DNA of 64,000 bases from contig NC_083603.1 of the NCBI RefSeq assembly GCF_029168945.1, forward strand, positions 20,956,001 to 21,020,000, read 5' to 3'. This document shows, in pieces, positions 55,183 through 64,000 of this stretch (position 1 is the first letter of the stretch; every line of letters begins with the position of its first letter). Position numbers and translations under genes: made by a program. The notes below the pieces were generated by a model. That model searched no databases, was not told where the DNA came from, and was given only the letters and a program-made list of their open reading frames with translations. Source of the stretch: Cannabis sativa (lineage: Eukaryota; Streptophyta; Magnoliopsida; Rosales; Cannabaceae).

Positions 55183-55893
55183 TGCCAGTATATCATGTTG
55201 ATGCTGCATTTCAGAAAGGGTTTGTTAAACATACAAGTGCTACTCAGCAGCAATTTGAGTCCACACATTCTCCACTGGCTGCTGCTCTGAGGGATGCAAT
55301 TAATTCAGCGTCAACGATCACTCGAACCTTAAGTGGAGAATTAGCTGATGGCCAACGTAAACTGATGGCGTTTGCAGCTGCAGGTGCTAGCTCAAAAGGA
55401 CCAAATTCCTTGACAACACAGTTGAGCAATGGTCCGCTTTCTAGTGTACATGAAATGGCGGAATCACCTGTTGATCCTATTAAGGAATTATCAAGGCTGA
55501 TCGCTGAGCGCAAATTTGAGGAAGCATTTACAGGAGCCCTCCACAGAAGTGATGTTTCCATAGTTTCTTGGTTGTGTTCTTAGGTTGATTTACCAGGAAT
55601 CATGTCACTGGTGCCACTGCCATTAAGCCGAGGAGTTGTACTGGCTCTTCTCCAACAATTGGCATGCCACATAAACAATGACATGTCGAGAAAGTTGGCA
55701 TGGATGACAGATGTGGCTGTGGCCATAAATCCAACGGATCCTTTGATTGCATTGCATGTCCGGCCAATCTTTGAACAAGTTTACCAAACACTTGAATATC
55801 ATCGCAATCAATCTACCACTTCAGCCTTCGTATATCAACAAGATTCGCCTTCTTATGCACGTAATCAACTCTGTGTTAATGAGCTGTAAATGA
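55183..55893 (+). pseudogene. VARICOSE (EDC4-like decapping scaffold) C-terminal fragment
   Basis: Reads [80 protein letters not shown], then VSIVSWLCS, a TAG stop (55581-55583), and [39 protein letters not shown] in the same frame. It shifts frame near 55845; the last codons are found in another frame, ending at 55893. This is the conserved C-terminus of VARICOSE, the plant scaffold of the mRNA decapping complex in P-bodies. The N-terminal WD40 part is absent, so it is a decayed partial copy. Loss of Gln to TAG at the stop fits a C-to-T change. Confidence 0.9.
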
Positions 55894-58830
55894 CTGTTTA
55901 GACTCGTCTAGTATTTGTTAGCACAACTTTGTTGTATAGCAAGAAATCTAGGAACCTCGCTTAGGACATCTTTGTACTTTTATGATTTGTGTTGTATAAA
56001 AATAGTTTGTACTTTTTCCTCTTATAATGATTTTTGTACTATTGTTTGTTCCTAGGTACCTTTGGTTGCCAACCCAACTTTGTGGTTAATGGGGTCTTTA
56101 AATTTGTCTCTAAGGGCTTATGAGACATTTTAAATTACAATTGAAATCAGATGATACAAAAGACTAATGTCGTTATACTATCAGTAAAATGCTTAGGGGA
56201 CCAAAACTTTTTCTTGACCTCACATTTTCTGAAAACCAGTTTCACTAAGATTGAAACAAGCACTATTCATTTGAAAGAAAATGTTGGGAGTTTATCTTTA
56301 AGAATCATATCATGTATTCACGTGACCAAACTATGAATATGGAAACAATACGTCAAGAACTGTTCATACTTTTTACAAATGTATCTTTTTGGAATTTTAT
56401 TTATGTTTTAAGGCACATATTTTTTTTTTGCTTTTATGAATACTGGTTTTGGACTTTATTTTTTTGAAGGGACAACAATCTATGACAATGGTGATCTTCA
56501 AGTTTCAGTGACAACAAGCGAAATCACTCGTGAGGACGACGATATTGTTCCCCGTGAAATGATAGAAAGACCATTAGTGCAGCCAATTGCAACTAATCAA
56601 AAGCTGAAGGTGCCTGTACAAACTGAATATTAGTCAACTTAAAATAATGTACAAACTGAATATTAGAAAAATCTTTACAAATTAAAATGACATTTCTAAC
56701 AACAGATGATCCTAAATAGAAATCATTACAACACTTAGCTTTCAAAGCATTAACTGAAAGATGTGTAATCTTTAATTTATATGCTTCTAATTCAAATAAA
56801 TGTAGGAGCTAATTTCATTCTTAAGACATATCATACTTCTGTAAGTACATACTGATATAGATTCAATCCTATACTCTGAGTGAGTAATGAAATTTTGTGA
56901 TAATTATTTTTTTGATGTTTACTGTTACTTTTCAAAAGAAGTCGCTCTAATCCTGCTGCTCTTGCTATTCTAAATGCTTAACCAACTACTTTAGATAAAC
57001 ACATTATAAACATTATGTTCATAACTACACAAAAAATCATAATCATAATCATAAAATAAGTTTGAGAATTTATATTCAATGTTGGAATGGAAACGACAGG
57101 AAGTGATATAAGTGCCCTCAAAGCGTGTACAGATGGGTCTTAGATTGAAAAAAGTTGAATAAAGTACATTGTGGAGAAAACACCAATAGTTCAACATCTT
57201 ACCCCATAAGCATTAGCCATGATGGCTCTAATAAGAGGTGTAAGGTAGCAAGTTCCTCCCAAAGTGGTACCATTTCTTGCTGCCGAGACATTTCTTTCGT
57301 GCAGCTTTTTCATAAGATAAGTAACAAGATTAGTCCAAATCACATAGTAAGCCAAACGTTCACAGCACTTAGCACAAATATAGAGTAAAAAGCCTTATTA
57401 GTTAGAGCAATATAATTACCTAGATTGAAGGAACAAGCTTTTCAAGTTCCAATATTTTGCTTCAACACACCGTTTCTTTTAAGTCAACTGAGTCATTATT
57501 GTAGACCACTTTCTTCAATCTGAAATGAAATACTAAAAAAATTATGTCTAATGACTCTTATCCAACAATCTATATCAGAAAAACAGCATTGTGGCTAATA
57601 CAGAAACAAATCTCATAAAACCAAAAGAAGTGATTCTTCTCTTACTCCCTCTATAAAACAAACAATACTAATTAGTGGGTGATATAGAAATCAGTAATCA
57701 AAAACTAAAGGAAACTTTCACCTTCTTAGTTTCCATCTAAAGAAAGCAAAAACCAAAGAGAAAAAAAATGATACTTTGGCAAAGATATATAGTAGAGGAA
57801 TGTTGATCATAAATATTCTACTTACATCCAATCCAATCTTAAAACAGGATAAAGAACAACCATGGAAGTTATTCCCCAACAAACACAAATACATAATAGC
57901 AATAATTAAGAGAAAATTAAAAATTCATCCAATAATTTACAAATTTAGTGGCATCATAACCTATATTGGATAATTTTGCAACAAATTAAAAAATCCAGAT
58001 TCTAAATTTCCAAATCTGAAGAAAGTTGACATGGGTCGCTGTGAAACAAGTCCATCCTAAAGAAATATCATATCAAAATCAATATCAGTATGAATGGAAG
58101 AAGCAGATAAATGAAGTGTGAACCTGAACAATCCATATTCAAAGTTTTTATTATTCAAAGGATAAAAGGCAATGAAAGACTATTACTACAATAGAAATAA
58201 TTTACAGAAAATTGAAAATTATGAAGAAAATACATATATTATCACCTCAACAATCATGAACACCATCACAATCCTCATATAGTAAAGCATTTTCAATTAA
58301 ATGAAAAAAAACTGAAACTCAAATGAAAATCTAATCACTGAAGTTAAGAAAAAAAATGGCAAACATTCATAAAAAAGAAAATGGCATATACCTCTAATAA
58401 TTTTGCCAGTGGCAAAGGCAAAGGGAATCACCAATATACATAATACTTATATGTTGGTGAAATCCTTTTAGTTTCAAGGATCGAAGTCGTACAGACCAGT
58501 GTTGGTGAGATTTGGGATTTTGAGTCTGAAAGGGACCATCATCGTTGAAATATTTTGGGGTTTCAAGGATTAAAGCCGTAAAAGCCATTGGTGGTCGATC
58601 GCAGTAGCGAGGAGCGGCGGACGTGGAGGCGAGTGAAAGAATTCATTAACCCTGATTCAAAATCACCAAATTTTCTATAGAATCATTATTATAAAATAAA
58701 AAATGTTCAGATGTAACCATAGAAACAATAATTGATTCAATCAAATAGAAAAAATAGAGCTTCTAATACTATTGAACTAAAGAGACATTACATACAATTG
58801 AATGACGGAAGAGGGTCGTGGTGGTGGTCG
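55894..58830. other. Non-coding interior of the candidate TIR element
   Basis: No clear gene. A possible exon after a TTTGAAG acceptor (56469-56634; LQVSVTTSEITREDDDIVPR) and several small frames show no known domain. About 100 bp around 58455-58590 contain two imperfect repeats of TTTCAAGGAT-AAGYCGTA-type sequence. The minus-strand frame MNSFTRLHVRRSSLL (from about 58653) is short. Confidence 0.4.
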
Positions 58831-58833
58831 GTG

Positions 58834-59080
58834 ATGATGGAGCTACCAAAATGCCCAGTTTGCTTACAAAACTACGACAGCGACGCAATCCTCGGGTACT
58901 CAATTTGTCTCCTTAAACTTCTCCAACGGTTCCCTCAAACCATTCGATGCCCTGCTTGTACACTACTCGTTTGGTTCCCCCCTCAATGCCCTTCAGTTCT
59001 CCTTTGATCTGATGAGTTTTACTCTGAGTGGAAGGACTGGAAGCCGTTTTGGTGGATGAAGGAGAAAAAGGAGGTAGGTG
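58834..59080 (+). pseudogene. RING-domain first-exon fragment, central metal ligands lost
   Basis: MMELPKCPVCLQNYDSDAIL is followed by QRFPQTIRCPACTLLVWFPP. The first (CPVC) and last (CPAC) metal-binding Cys pairs of a RING finger remain. The middle part that should carry the Cys-His-x2-Cys ligands is deleted or altered (LGYSICLLKLL). The sequence recalls the N-terminal RING exon of a large plant RING/kinase/repeat protein (At1g21650-like, from memory). A frame change follows (EFYSEWKDWKPFWW can be read near 59014). It is a non-functional fragment. Confidence 0.7.
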
Positions 59081-59446
59081 GGAAAATTGATAATATTGAT
59101 TCTTCCGAAATATAATTACCACATTAATAATAATTTGATTTTACTTCTCTGTTCTTCCTCCATTACGCTTTAGTGGATTTGTGAGTATTAGGGATTTGAT
59201 TTTTTTTAATTATAATATATTCACTTGAGAATGAGAAGGGCAAAAAAATGGGTTTGAAAAATAAGATGACCGCCATGTCATCAGGTCACAGGTTAAAACA
59301 AAACATATTAATTTTAAAAAAATTATTAATAACTTTAAATATCATCCATTTGATTAAATCTAATGGTCCTTAATTAAATACCCATTCATGGGTAATACCC
59401 ATTAAAAACACACCCATATATATATATGCTTATATATACATATATA

Positions 59447-59720
59447 TGAAGTAGAAGAAAAGACAAGGTTAATAAAGAAGCTTTATTTTACTACTTTCTT
59501 GAATACTAAAAAAAACGTACAAAGACTTGCCCTTTATATAGAGCTATTAACCAATAGTTAATCCTAGAAATAGGATCACAACAAACCACTAACTACACAT
59601 TTCACATTACAAACCACTACTACACTAACACATTAGAATAGGACAATTCCTATAGATTAGGACAACTATTACTCTAGCCTATGCATAACATATTAATTCC
59701 TATATTTATATTTTCTAACA
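59447..59720 (-). repeat. 3' LTR (274 bp) of a truncated Copia element
   Basis: On the minus strand it begins TGTTAGAAAATATAAATA and ends CTACTTCA. It is preceded (minus strand) by the purine tract TTTAAGAGAGGGAA. A TATATAAAG box (RC of about 59533-59541) lies inside. The other LTR is missing because the element is truncated near 63388. Confidence 0.85.
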
Positions 59721-59735
59721 TTCCCTCTCTTAAAC
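59721..59735 (-). other. Polypurine tract of the truncated Copia element
   Basis: Minus-strand GTTTAAGAGAGGGAA abuts the LTR start. Confidence 0.85.
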
Positions 59736-59770
59736 TACGTGTTTACAAACACTTAGTTTATTCCCCTCTC

Positions 59771-61970
59771 TTAAGCTTGATCATCCAAGGCACACATACC
59801 AAGCATCTTCCTTAGTTTTTGAAATGTAGGCAATTTGAGAGACTTTGTGAATATATCAGCAACTTGCTCTTCACTTCTGCAATAAATGAGATCAATAATG
59901 CCTTCTACAGCACGTTCCCTTAAATAATGGTACTTCACATCAATGTGTTTGCTTCTACCATGAAGAACAGGATTTTTAGAAAGTTTAATTGTTGAGCTAT
60001 TGTCACAATAAATTATGGTGGCTCCCTCTTGCTTGAAATGTAGCTCTTCAAGAATCTTCCTCAGCCAAACAGCTTGACAGGCACTAGCTGTTACTGCTAC
60101 AAACTCTGCTTCAGTTGTTGATAAAGTGACAATTGCTTGCTTCTTTGAAGTCCATGAAACTGCTCCTGAACCCATCATAAAAACATAGCCAGATGTGCTT
60201 CTTCTATCATCCAAATCTCCTGCATAATCACTGTCAGTAAAACCAACTAAATCTGCTTTTTCTCCCTTCTGGTAGAAGAGCCCGAAATCAGTTGTACCGC
60301 GCAAGTATCGAAAAATTCTCTTTGCAGCAAGAAGATGTATCTCCCTTGGACATTCCATATACCTGCTAATAAGACTCACACCATGCATTATATCTTGCCT
60401 TGTTGCTGTCAAGTACATCAAACTTCCAACTATTTGCTTGTATAGAGTGCTGTCAACCTTCTTTCCTTCTGGATCTTTGATAAGCTTCAAACCAACCTCT
60501 GTTGGAGTGCCCACAGGATTGCAATTCTTCATTTGGAACCTGTCTAAAATTTCTTGGACATATTTCTTTTGAAAAATAAAAATAGCATCATTAGTTTGCA
60601 CCACTTCTATGCCAAGAAAATAGTGCATTAGTCCAAGATCAGTCATTTCAAATTCAAGCATCATGGATTGCTTAAATTTTTCAATCATGGCAATATCATT
60701 TCCAGTATAAATCAAATCATCCACAGATAAGCAAACAATGAGCCTTTTACCTCCATCTCCAAATTTAATAAAGAGTGTGTGCTCATATGGGCATTTATGA
60801 AAAACTTCCTTTAAAAAATAAGCTTCAATACGTCTATACCAAGCCCGTGGAGCTTGTTTTAGTCCATAAAGAGCCTTTTTTAATTTATACACTTTATGCT
60901 CATTTCCATTCTTAACATAGCCAGGAGGTTGATCAATAAATACCTGTTCCTCCAAGTCTCCATGTAAGAATGCAGATTTTACATCCAACTGGAAGATAGG
61001 CCATGAGTTCTGAGCAGCCAAAGCGATCACCAATCTGATTGTATCATGTCTTGCTACTGGAGCAAAAACTTCTTTATAGTCCACGCCGAACTCTTGCTTA
61101 TAGCCTTTAGCCACCAATCGCGCTTTGTGCTTGTCATTTTCACCATTTTCCTTCAACTTTGTCTTGTACACCCACTTAACACCAATATTCTTTTGTCCTT
61201 TTGGAAGCTCCATTAACTCCCAAGTATTGTTTCTTTCTATGGCTGCAATTTCAGCATCCATCGCCTTTCTCCACTTTGATTCTTTAGCAGCTTCTTCATA
61301 AGCTACAGGATCACAATCTGAAAATAAACAAAAATGTGTGAGTGGATCCTCTTCAGAATCGTCAGAATCAGATACCTCATAATCCATCATCCATGCAGGC
61401 CTTTTCCTCTCTCGTTGAAGCCTTTGTTCAGTGGGTGCTTCATCATCATGTGGACTTTGAGTGATTGTTGTTGTAGGTTGTTGGACTATCTCTACAGGTT
61501 GTTGTTGCTGCTGTCTTTTCTCTTCATCACCATCAAAATTTGCTGGAATTTGTTGCTGAACAATATTCTCGTTCCATGCCCAGGTTCTTTCCTCATCAAA
61601 GATTACATCGCGACTAATAATGATTTTCTTGGTGTTAGGATTGTACAACTTATAGGCTTTTGATTGATCACTAACACCAAGAAAAATACATTTTTCTCCT
61701 TTGTCATCTAACTTCTCCCTCTTCTCATCTGGAATGTGAGCATAAGCAACACACCCAAAAATTGAGAAATGATCTACCGCTGGTCTTCGTCCACTCCAGG
61801 CTTCTTCTGGTGTCATATTTTGAACAGCAAAAGTGGGACTTCTGTTCAAAATATGAATACTCCAATTCACTGCTTCTGGCCAAAAAACTTTTGGAAGCCC
61901 ACTCCTCACCAGAAGGCTTCGCACCATATTAATAATTGTGCAATTTTTCCTCTCGCATACTCCATATTCT
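59771..61970 (-). pseudogene. Copia integrase tail, reverse transcriptase and RNase H
   Basis: The true homology starts at YGVCERKNCTIINMVRSLLV (about 61970), which holds the third integrase catalytic Glu. It runs through FWPEAVNWSIHILNRSPT, a Gln-rich linker, RT (KWRKAMDAEIAAIERNNTWE, FQLDVKSAFLHGDL, LYGLKQAPRAWY, with SVDD where YVDD is usual) and RNase H (FTDSDYAGDLDDRRSTSGY, STTEAEFVAV, KHIDVKYHYLRER) to a stop at 59771. The frame is open throughout, so this part decayed little. The upstream residues of the open frame (MAMAFSLWSSEF) are read out of frame from gag-pol. Functional integration is impossible because the integrase core is missing. Confidence 0.9.
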
Positions 61971-63366
61971 TCTGTTGCAAAGTCTTTAATCCACCAAAAT
62001 TCAGATGACCATAGCGAAAATGCCATAGCCATGATGCATCTTTAAGTTTCGCTAAGAGGCAGGAATGAGTAGTATTGTGGAGATAAAGTGGGAACATTCG
62101 ATTCGCCGTCATGTTCACTTGAGCAATTAAACCCAAATTTGCATCTTCGATTCGACATACTCCATCTTTGATAGAAATTCCGTATCCCTTTTCTTGTAGT
62201 TGACCCACACTAAGTAGATTGGTTTTCAAATCTGGACCATAAAGAACATTAGAAATAGTATGGGTAGAATTTCCTTTAGTTTGGATAGTTACCCGTCCTT
62301 TTCCCATGACGGAAATTGTGGAGTTGTCGCCAAACTTGACGGTGGTGCGAAATGATTCGTCCATCTCAGAAAAAGCTTTCTTATCTCCACACATGTGGTT
62401 ACTACAACCAGTATCGAAATACCACATGTTTTGTTGAGTTTCTTCTTTGACATGGCACACCATCAAGAGTGATACTTCTTCTTCTTTTTCTGCAAAATTA
62501 GTTCTTTCTCCACTTTGTCTATTCAAATTAGTACGACATTCATATTTATAATGTCCGTACCTATGACATCTGTAGCATTCCACATTAGACTTGTCTGCTG
62601 ACTTCGATCTATTTGGTTGGTGGCCTCCTCGTCCTCGTCCTCCTCGTCCTCTTCCATGAGAGTCATGTGAATAATTGTCTTGGTTTTGGTATTGGTGTTG
62701 AGTTCCACGGTCATTTCCACCTTTGCCTCTGCCTCGACCTCTGCTTCCACCTCGTCCTCTATCTCCTTTTGGCTTTGAATTATTGTCTAATGAGGCCTTT
62801 AAGACTTGCTCCTCCTTGTCCTTCTCCTGCTGGTTGAGTTTGTACTCATGAACCAATAGAGAACCTTGCAATTCATCAACTGAAAGTTCATCAATATTAT
62901 GAGCTTCTTCTATACAACAAACAACATAATTAAATTTTAGCGTCATCGTTCGTAGTATTTTTTCAGCTACGGTCACGTCCTCCATCTTGTCACCGTGGAT
63001 CCGCATCTTGTTCACAATTGCCATTGTCTGAGTGAGATAATCTGACACCGATTCTCCTGTCTTCATTCGAAGTGTTTCGAACTCCGTATGAAGTGATTGA
63101 AGCTGCTGCCTCTTTGCCTTTGCAGAGCCTTGATATTTTCTCTTCATAGAGTCCCAAATATGCTTGGAAGTGTCCTTGCAAAGAATAGTCTCCAAGATTG
63201 TGCGATCAATAGCTTGGAAAAGATAATTCTTTACCTTGAGATCTTTCAACCGCTGTGCTTCTAGCTCCACTCTTTGTCCATCTGTCACTGCTGTGCCGAC
63301 TGCTGGTTCAGTAACTCCTTCAGAGACAACTTGCCAGTACTGCTTGGATCTCAAAAAATTCTCCAT
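61960..63366 (-). pseudogene. Copia gag, protease and pre-integrase domain
   Basis: Starts MENFLRSKQYWQVVSEG. The gag domain contains IWDSMKRKYQGSAKAKRQQL and FETLRMKTGESVSDYLTQTM. An Arg/Gly-rich RNA-binding segment (GRGGSRGRGRGKGG, about residues 204-217) and a CX2CX4HX4C knuckle (CYRCHRYGHYKYEC) follow. The protease site is MWYFDTGCSNHMCGD, and the pre-integrase motif is WLWHFRYGHLNFGGLKTLQQ. Just after KNM the frame runs into sequence belonging to the far end of the integrase in another frame, the scar of the deletion. Confidence 0.9.
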
Positions 63367-63389
63367 GCTCCAATGATCATAATGATCAT

Positions 63390-64000
63390 ATTAAATGACA
63401 ATATTATTTAATAATTAATTTTAGTTATTAAATAATTAGAATTGGCATTTAAATGGTTGAATTTGAAAATTGGCGTTTTTGAGAAAATGAGATGCAGAAA
63501 TGATAAACAGCAAAATTGCATAAGTGAGGCCCATTATCCAAGGCCCATGGCCGGCCACACTTATAGGGTTTTATCATTTATTTTTTCATTATTTTAATGC
63601 CAAATAATTCTAATTTAAACCTAGGTGGTTACCTATAAATAGATAGTGATGGCTCTCATTCACACTTAACTTTGTCAGATGAAATTGAGCTTCCTATTCT
63701 CTATAGCCGAAACCACCTTCTCTCTTCTTTTCTTCTCTAAATTTTGAATTCCTTGAGTGAATGAGTGAGTGCCCACACACATCAAGTGGTATCTCAATCA
63801 TAGTGTGTAAGACTATGGAAAATCAACCAACAGGAAGGAGAATCAACATCAAAGGAAGGAGAGAAAGAGATCCAGGTTCAGATATTGATAATGCTCTGCT
63901 ACAGAAAGGAATCAAGGGCTAGATATCTGAACGGAAGGAGTCATTATATTCCGTTGCACCCAATGTAAGGTTTCCTAAGCTTTATATGTGTTTATTTCAT
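63390..64000 (+). repeat. Copia-type LTR family A, internal-to-right part, cut by window edge
   Basis: Matches the solo LTR from about its position 22717 onward (GACAATATTATTTAATAATT) through the TATAAATA box (63634-63641), the CT-rich leader and AATGTAAGGTTTCC. About 1.2 kb of the LTR's left part is missing at the junction with the Copia gag, and the right end lies beyond the window. Confidence 0.85.

Larger units (their letters stand above)
53449..59428. mobile_element. Candidate gene-capturing TIR transposon (Pack-MULE-like)
   Basis: The left end (53449-53500) reads ATATATATATGG, then a T-rich stretch, then GGTAATACCCATTAATGGGT. The right end (about 59377-59428), complemented, reads ATATATATATGGG, then a T-rich stretch, then GGTATTACCCATGAATGGGT. 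These are inverted repeats of about 50 bp. Both flanks are AT repeats, so a target duplication cannot be distinguished. Between them lie fragments of at least two recognisable host genes, an unrecognised exon and a nested LINE. No transposase was found. It could alternatively be a non-mobile segment with a coincidental inverted repeat. Confidence 0.5.
59447..63388 (-). mobile_element. Truncated Ty1/Copia element (minus strand)
   Basis: The order on the minus strand is gag, protease, integrase remnant, RT, RNase H, polypurine tract, short LTR. The left LTR is present, while the 5' LTR and leader are missing: about 20 bp before the gag ATG (63366) the sequence changes to LTR family A. Its short LTR and protein motifs fit a small Copia clade (Ale/Ivana/Tork group); I cannot assign the clade. 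An internal deletion removed most of the integrase. Confidence 0.9.

Noticed and set aside
59447..59720. Possibility that this short LTR belongs to the candidate TIR element
   Set aside because: It abuts the polypurine tract of the minus-strand Copia and has TG...CA ends, so it is the Copia LTR; the TIR ends at about 59428.

Overview
This is a transposon-dominated window of a eudicot nuclear genome. The evidence is plant-type introns, plant gene families (plastid sigma factor, P-class PPR protein, VARICOSE, PDR-type ABC transporter) and plant LTR-retrotransposon clades. From memory the repeats resemble those of Cannabaceae (hemp/hop), but I could not test this. No rRNA, tRNA or CRISPR array was seen.

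Only two genes look intact. A nine-exon SIG6/SIGF-type plastid RNA polymerase sigma factor lies at 27618-31140 (+), and an intronless P-class PPR gene at 31625-33463 (-). They are tail to tail about 0.5 kb apart, and both products are expected to act on organellar gene expression.

Left flank, 1-27.6 kb. The window opens inside a Copia-type LTR (family A, 1-576). An AT-rich stretch follows, then a gag-only, non-autonomous Gypsy-type element. Its LTR-like end is at 1988-3252, a tRNA-like primer site at 3262-3277, gag remnants at 3336-4671 and 14041-15010, a Lys-rich repeat tract, and a polypurine tract near 15913-15932. A complete Tekay/Del-like chromovirus (4691-14035, TSD GAAAG) sits inside its gag. 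A second copy of the 1988-3252 sequence lies at 20822-23940 and is split by a full-length solo LTR of family A (21530-23405, TSD GGAAC). The unsplit first copy preserves the empty insertion site. An ABCG32-like exon relic, a Helitron 3' terminus (24763) and an Emigrant-like MITE (25250-25697) complete this side.

Right flank, 33.5-64 kb. A SIRE/Maximus-type Copia (34870-46377, TSD GTATA) carries an extra ORF in the env position and is itself hit by a solo LTR (41638-42896, TSD TATTT). A large solo LTR, probably Gypsy and minus-oriented, lies at 48701-51569 (TSD CTCAA). From 53449 to 59428 an inverted-repeat-bounded segment encloses fragments of several host genes (VARICOSE C-terminus, a RING exon, an unidentified exon) and a 5'-truncated LINE. 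It is a candidate gene-capturing (Pack-MULE-like) transposon. A truncated Copia element (59447-about 63388, minus) lacking most of its integrase abuts another piece of LTR family A, which runs off the window.

Every autonomous-type element here is broken by stops, frameshifts or deletions, so the segment is a nested graveyard around a two-gene island.
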